This document shows, in pieces, positions 33,884 through 36,671 of a DNA stretch of 36,671 nucleotides. The stretch covers positions 1 through 36,671 of the forward strand of contig JANWVZ010000019.1 in NCBI GenBank assembly GCA_025056555.1, read 5' to 3'. Source of the stretch: Gemmatales bacterium. GTDB taxonomy: Bacteria > Planctomycetota > Planctomycetia > Gemmatales > HRBIN36. Position 1 is the first letter of the stretch, and every line of letters begins with the position of its first letter. The translations under genes and the position numbers were made by a program. The notes beneath the pieces were generated by a model. It was given only the letters and a program-made list of their open reading frames with translations, made no database searches and was not told the DNA's origin.

Positions 33884-35677
33884 TTAGCGGCACTCTGGTG
33901 CCAGATATTCGTCCGCGTCAACCCATTCTATCATAGGTTCCGAGGTCGGTTGCAAATCCAGGATCTGCAAATCGAGCCGTTCCTGACCCTGCCAGGTATC
34001 GCGCCGCGGATGGAACACGATCGAGCACTGTCCTTGAGCCGTGAGCAATTCTGGCAGTCGCTCTCCCAGATTGAACCCAATGACGCGGAAAACCCGACCT
34101 TCATCCTGACGCACGCGGAACATCAGATGCCGTTGGTCTTCGCCGACAGTGCGCGGTTCCCCAACGACGTTCAAATGTGTCGCCAGAAACAACGGTTTGC
34201 GATTACCTGGCCCGAAGGGTTGTAAAGCATCGAGGATTTTGAGCAGGCCTGGCGTGACCGCAGCCAAAGGCAGTTCTGTGTCAATGATCAGGGCCGATTC
34301 CTGCGCTTCGGATAGCGGGCTCAGCGCTGCCAGTTCCTGTAAGCGTTGGCGAAAGTCTTCAATCAGCTCGGCACGAATACGGAAGCCTGCTGCTGCGGCG
34401 TGTCCCCCGAAAGTTTCCAGCAAGTCGCTGCAGCTTTGCAATACCTCTTTGGCGTGAAATCCCGCAGGACATCGGATGCTTCCCGTGGCGGGCTGTTGTC
34501 GAAGCGAGATCACAGCCACGGCTTTGCCATATCGCTCCAATAGCCGATTCGCCATGACCCCGACTAATCCCGGATGCCAATCCGGATGGGCAAGCACCAG
34601 AGCATTATCTTCGAGCCATTGCGGATGCGTTTCCACCAATTCGCGGGCCTGGTGCAACATCCGCAGTTCCAGCTTGCGGCGAATATCATTTTGCGTCGCA
34701 CAATAACGCGCCAAGTCCTGGGCTCGCTGAGGATGAGTCGCGGCGAGCAACTCCACTGCTAGTCGTGCCTGCTCCAATCGGCCTACCGCGTTCAGACGGG
34801 GTACCAGTTCGTACGCTAGGTCCTCCGCGCTGAGCAATGGACGCTGACTAAGGCGGCTCGCCTCGATCAAGGCCCGCAATCCCACCGAGGGTGCCTGCAG
34901 CAACGTTTGCAGACCGTGGCGAATGAAGATGCGATTCTCGTCCAGGACAGGCGCACTGTCCGCTACAGTGCCTAACGCGACCAGAGACAGACTCTCGAGT
35001 AAAAATTGTCGAAACGCTTCCGTGACTTTGCGGGCCTGACTAAAGCGTCGGGCCACAGCCCAAGCGAGTTTGAACGCCACTCCGGCGCCTGACAGATGAG
35101 GGAACGGATAAGCACTACCAGGTAAGCGCGGGTGAACCAGCACGTCGGCATCGGGTAATTCACTGTGAAACTCGTGATGGTCGGTAATGATCAGTTCCAG
35201 GCCCAAGGCACGCGCTTCTTCCGCCTCGGCCACCGCGGTAATCCCGCAATCCACCGTCACCACGACATGCGTTCCCTGTCGGCGGATTTGTCGCAACGCA
35301 TCTACGTTGAGCCCATAACCCTCTTCCAGGCGATGCGGGACATAAAAATCCACGTCGGCTCCTGCCAGACGCAAACAGCGCCATAGCAACGTCGTCGCGG
35401 TCATGCCGTCCACATCGTAATCGCCATAAACGCAAATGCGCCGACCTGCCCGCACCGCCGCATGTAACCGCTCTGCCGCTTCTTCGACGCCCGGCAGGTC
35501 CTCCGGTTCGTGCAAATCACTCAAGGCCGACCTCAGGAACCGTCGCGCCATCTCCGCCGTGCGTATCCCCCGTGTGGCCAACAGTGCCGCTATCGCAGGA
35601 TGAACCCGCAAATCTCGACTCAGGCGCTCAGTAATCAGGCGATCTGCGGTGAGCAGGCACCAGCGCTTCGGTCTCAA
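33884..35677 (-). CDS. recJ: Single-stranded-DNA-specific exonuclease RecJ
   Basis: RecJ degrades single-stranded DNA 5' to 3' in recombination and mismatch repair. The DHH-family motifs are present: GDYDVDGMTATTLL (motif I), VTVDCGI (motif II), ITDHHEF (motif III) and VHPRLPGSAYPF with LSGAGVAFKL (motif IV). The C-terminal DHHA1 part has GGHAAAAGF, and an OB-like tail ends it. The 597-residue length is normal. The start is a TTG at 35677 (MRPKRWCLL by initiation), with AGGAG about ten bases upstream; no ATG is available before the conserved region. The K+ channel gene follows. Confidence 0.96.
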   Translation of the reverse strand: MRPKRWCLLTADRLITERLSRDLRVHPAIAALLATRGIRTAEMARRFLRSALSDLHEPEDLPGVEEAAERLHAAVRAGRRICVYGDYDVDGMTATTLLWRCLRLAGADVDFYVPHRLEEGYGLNVDALRQIRRQGTHVVVTVDCGITAVAEAEEARALGLELIITDHHEFHSELPDADVLVHPRLPGSAYPFPHLSGAGVAFKLAWAVARRFSQARKVTEAFRQFLLESLSLVALGTVADSAPVLDENRIFIRHGLQTLLQAPSVGLRALIEASRLSQRPLLSAEDLAYELVPRLNAVGRLEQARLAVELLAATHPQRAQDLARYCATQNDIRRKLELRMLHQARELVETHPQWLEDNALVLAHPDWHPGLVGVMANRLLERYGKAVAVISLRQQPATGSIRCPAGFHAKEVLQSCSDLLETFGGHAAAAGFRIRAELIEDFRQRLQELAALSPLSEAQESALIIDTELPLAAVTPGLLKILDALQPFGPGNRKPLFLATHLNVVGEPRTVGEDQRHLMFRVRQDEGRVFRVIGFNLGERLPELLTAQGQCSIVFHPRRDTWQGQERLDLQILDLQPTSEPMIEWVDADEYLAPECR

Positions 35678-35770
35678 GGGTCAATCACTCCTACGCGTTG
35701 TTCGGACGACAATAAACCAAGACGACCATTATTGTACAGGAATCAACACTAACTCCGCTAAACACGTAAG

Positions 35771-36671
35771 CTATGCCGCGCGCGCCCGTGCCGAGAGCGG
35801 CGCTTCAATATTGATCGTGCGACGGACACGGTAAGCTGCCTTCCCCTGGCTCTCGAAATATGTCCGCGTCAACAGTTCGCCAATCAGGCCTAACGAAATA
35901 AACTGCACGCCGACCACGACCAGTAACACGCTGAGCAACAACAGCGGATTGCGATTTAATCGTTCCGCCCAGACCAACTTCTGCATCACCGCTACGCTCA
36001 AGCTCAAGATGCCACCCAGTATGCACATCATGCCACTCAGTCCGAAAATGTGCATGGGTCGGGTTAGATACGCTTGGAGAAACCGTACGGTAATCAGGTC
36101 GAGCAGCACCCGCACGGTGCGCGACAGCGAGTATTTCGTTTGACCAAACCTTCGCGGATGGTGCCGCACTGGCACCTGGAGCAAACGGTAACCGCTATTC
36201 TGCAACAATACCGAGATGAAACGGTGCATCTCCCCGTATTGAGGCAACTCGAACGCCACCTCCCGCCGCATGGCGCGCAACGTGCACCCCAAATCACGCA
36301 CATTGGAATGAGTAACCCGGCGGATCAGCCAATTCGCAATCCAACTGGGGATTTTTCGCACGAAAAGCGAATCCTGCCGATCTTTACGCCAGCCCAAGAC
36401 GACGTCGTAGCCCTCATGCACATGGTGAATGAGCCGCGGAATATCCGCAGGGTCGTTCTGTAAATCACCGTCCATAGTCACAATGATGTCGCCCTGCGCG
36501 TGATCAATGCCCGCCCGCAGCGCTGGGGTCTGGCCAAAATTCCGGGTCAGTTGTACTACTTTTACCCGCACATCACACCGCGCGAGTTTTTCGAGCACCT
36601 GATCGGAACCGTCCGTAGAACCGTCGTCCACGAAGATTACCTCAAACGTCCAACCCGTCGGCTCCAAAGCC
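35771..36671 (-). CDS. GT2 glycosyltransferase of the dolichyl-phosphate-mannose-synthase/ArnC type, 5' end cut by window
   Basis: The frame is open to the right window edge, so the N-terminus, including the usual VVVPxYNE strand, lies outside. What remains has FVDDGSTDGS, VVQLTRNFGQTPALRAGID, TMDGDLQNDP (the metal-binding DxD region), LGWRKDRQD and the QTKYSLSRTV block. Two C-terminal membrane helices follow (IFGLSGMMCILGGILSLSV and PLLLLSVLLVVVGVQFISLGL). This is the membrane-tethered form that makes polyprenyl-phosphate sugars or transfers from nucleotide sugars at the membrane. The donor sugar is unknown. An in-frame TTG at 36667 is unlikely to be the real start. Confidence 0.88.
   Translation of the reverse strand, partial: ALEPTGWTFEVIFVDDGSTDGSDQVLEKLARCDVRVKVVQLTRNFGQTPALRAGIDHAQGDIIVTMDGDLQNDPADIPRLIHHVHEGYDVVLGWRKDRQDSLFVRKIPSWIANWLIRRVTHSNVRDLGCTLRAMRREVAFELPQYGEMHRFISVLLQNSGYRLLQVPVRHHPRRFGQTKYSLSRTVRVLLDLITVRFLQAYLTRPMHIFGLSGMMCILGGILSLSVAVMQKLVWAERLNRNPLLLLSVLLVVVGVQFISLGLIGELLTRTYFESQGKAAYRVRRTINIEAPLSARARAA

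Noticed and set aside
1-36671. CRISPR arrays, tRNA or rRNA genes, insertion sequences
   Set aside because: No regularly spaced repeats, no cloverleaf-like segment and no transposase or integrase frame was seen on reading both strands.

Overview
The window looks like chromosomal DNA of a planctomycete, perhaps of the Gemmata group. The clues are a secreted Cys/Val/Lys-rich repeat protein of the kind seen in planctomycete cell walls, small zinc-ribbon proteins, a DUF1570-like metalloprotease, BatC/D/E-like genes and moderately high GC. The species cannot be fixed from sequence reading alone.

Left part (1-6136): a SAM methyltransferase, a coiled-coil lipoprotein followed by a terminator, a MEMO-family protein joined to an N-terminal winged-helix/PqqD-like segment, tsaD, the cell-wall-type repeat protein (minus strand) and a tail-anchored zinc-ribbon protein.

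Centre (6369-18985, all minus strand): an 11-gene block that reads as one operon for a legionaminic-acid-type nonulosonic acid. The order of transcription is hisH-like, wbpG/pseA-like N-acetyl-sugar amidotransferase, ptmE-like nucleotidyltransferase with CBS domains, legB, legC, glycosyltransferase-like protein A, legF, legI, legG, hisF-like, glycosyltransferase-like protein B. PtmE, LegB, LegC, LegG, LegI and LegF cover sugar activation, 4,6-dehydration, transamination, hydrolytic 2-epimerisation, condensation with PEP and CMP activation. The HisH/HisF/WbpG-like trio should turn an acetamido group into an acetamidino group. Proteins A and B are paralogs and are candidates for the transferases that use the activated sugar. 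The LegH acetyltransferase step is not encoded here. The upstream divergent intergenic region carries a perfect 17-bp palindrome that could be an operator.

Right of this (19299-24667, plus strand): an acyltransferase/acyl-CoA(ACP) synthetase fusion whose acyltransferase motifs look degenerate, followed by tightly coupled BatC-, BatD- and BatE-like genes without the usual BatA/BatB. Then come a Gfo/Idh/MocA oxidoreductase, a secreted HExxH protease, a YtcJ-type amidohydrolase, an SDR, a small Cys-containing protein and an orphan transketolase N-terminal half. A ~900-bp gene-poor stretch with degenerate repeats follows, then a voltage-gated-type K+ channel, recJ, and a 5'-truncated GT2 glycosyltransferase at the window edge.

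No rRNA, tRNA, CRISPR array, insertion sequence or integrase was recognised.
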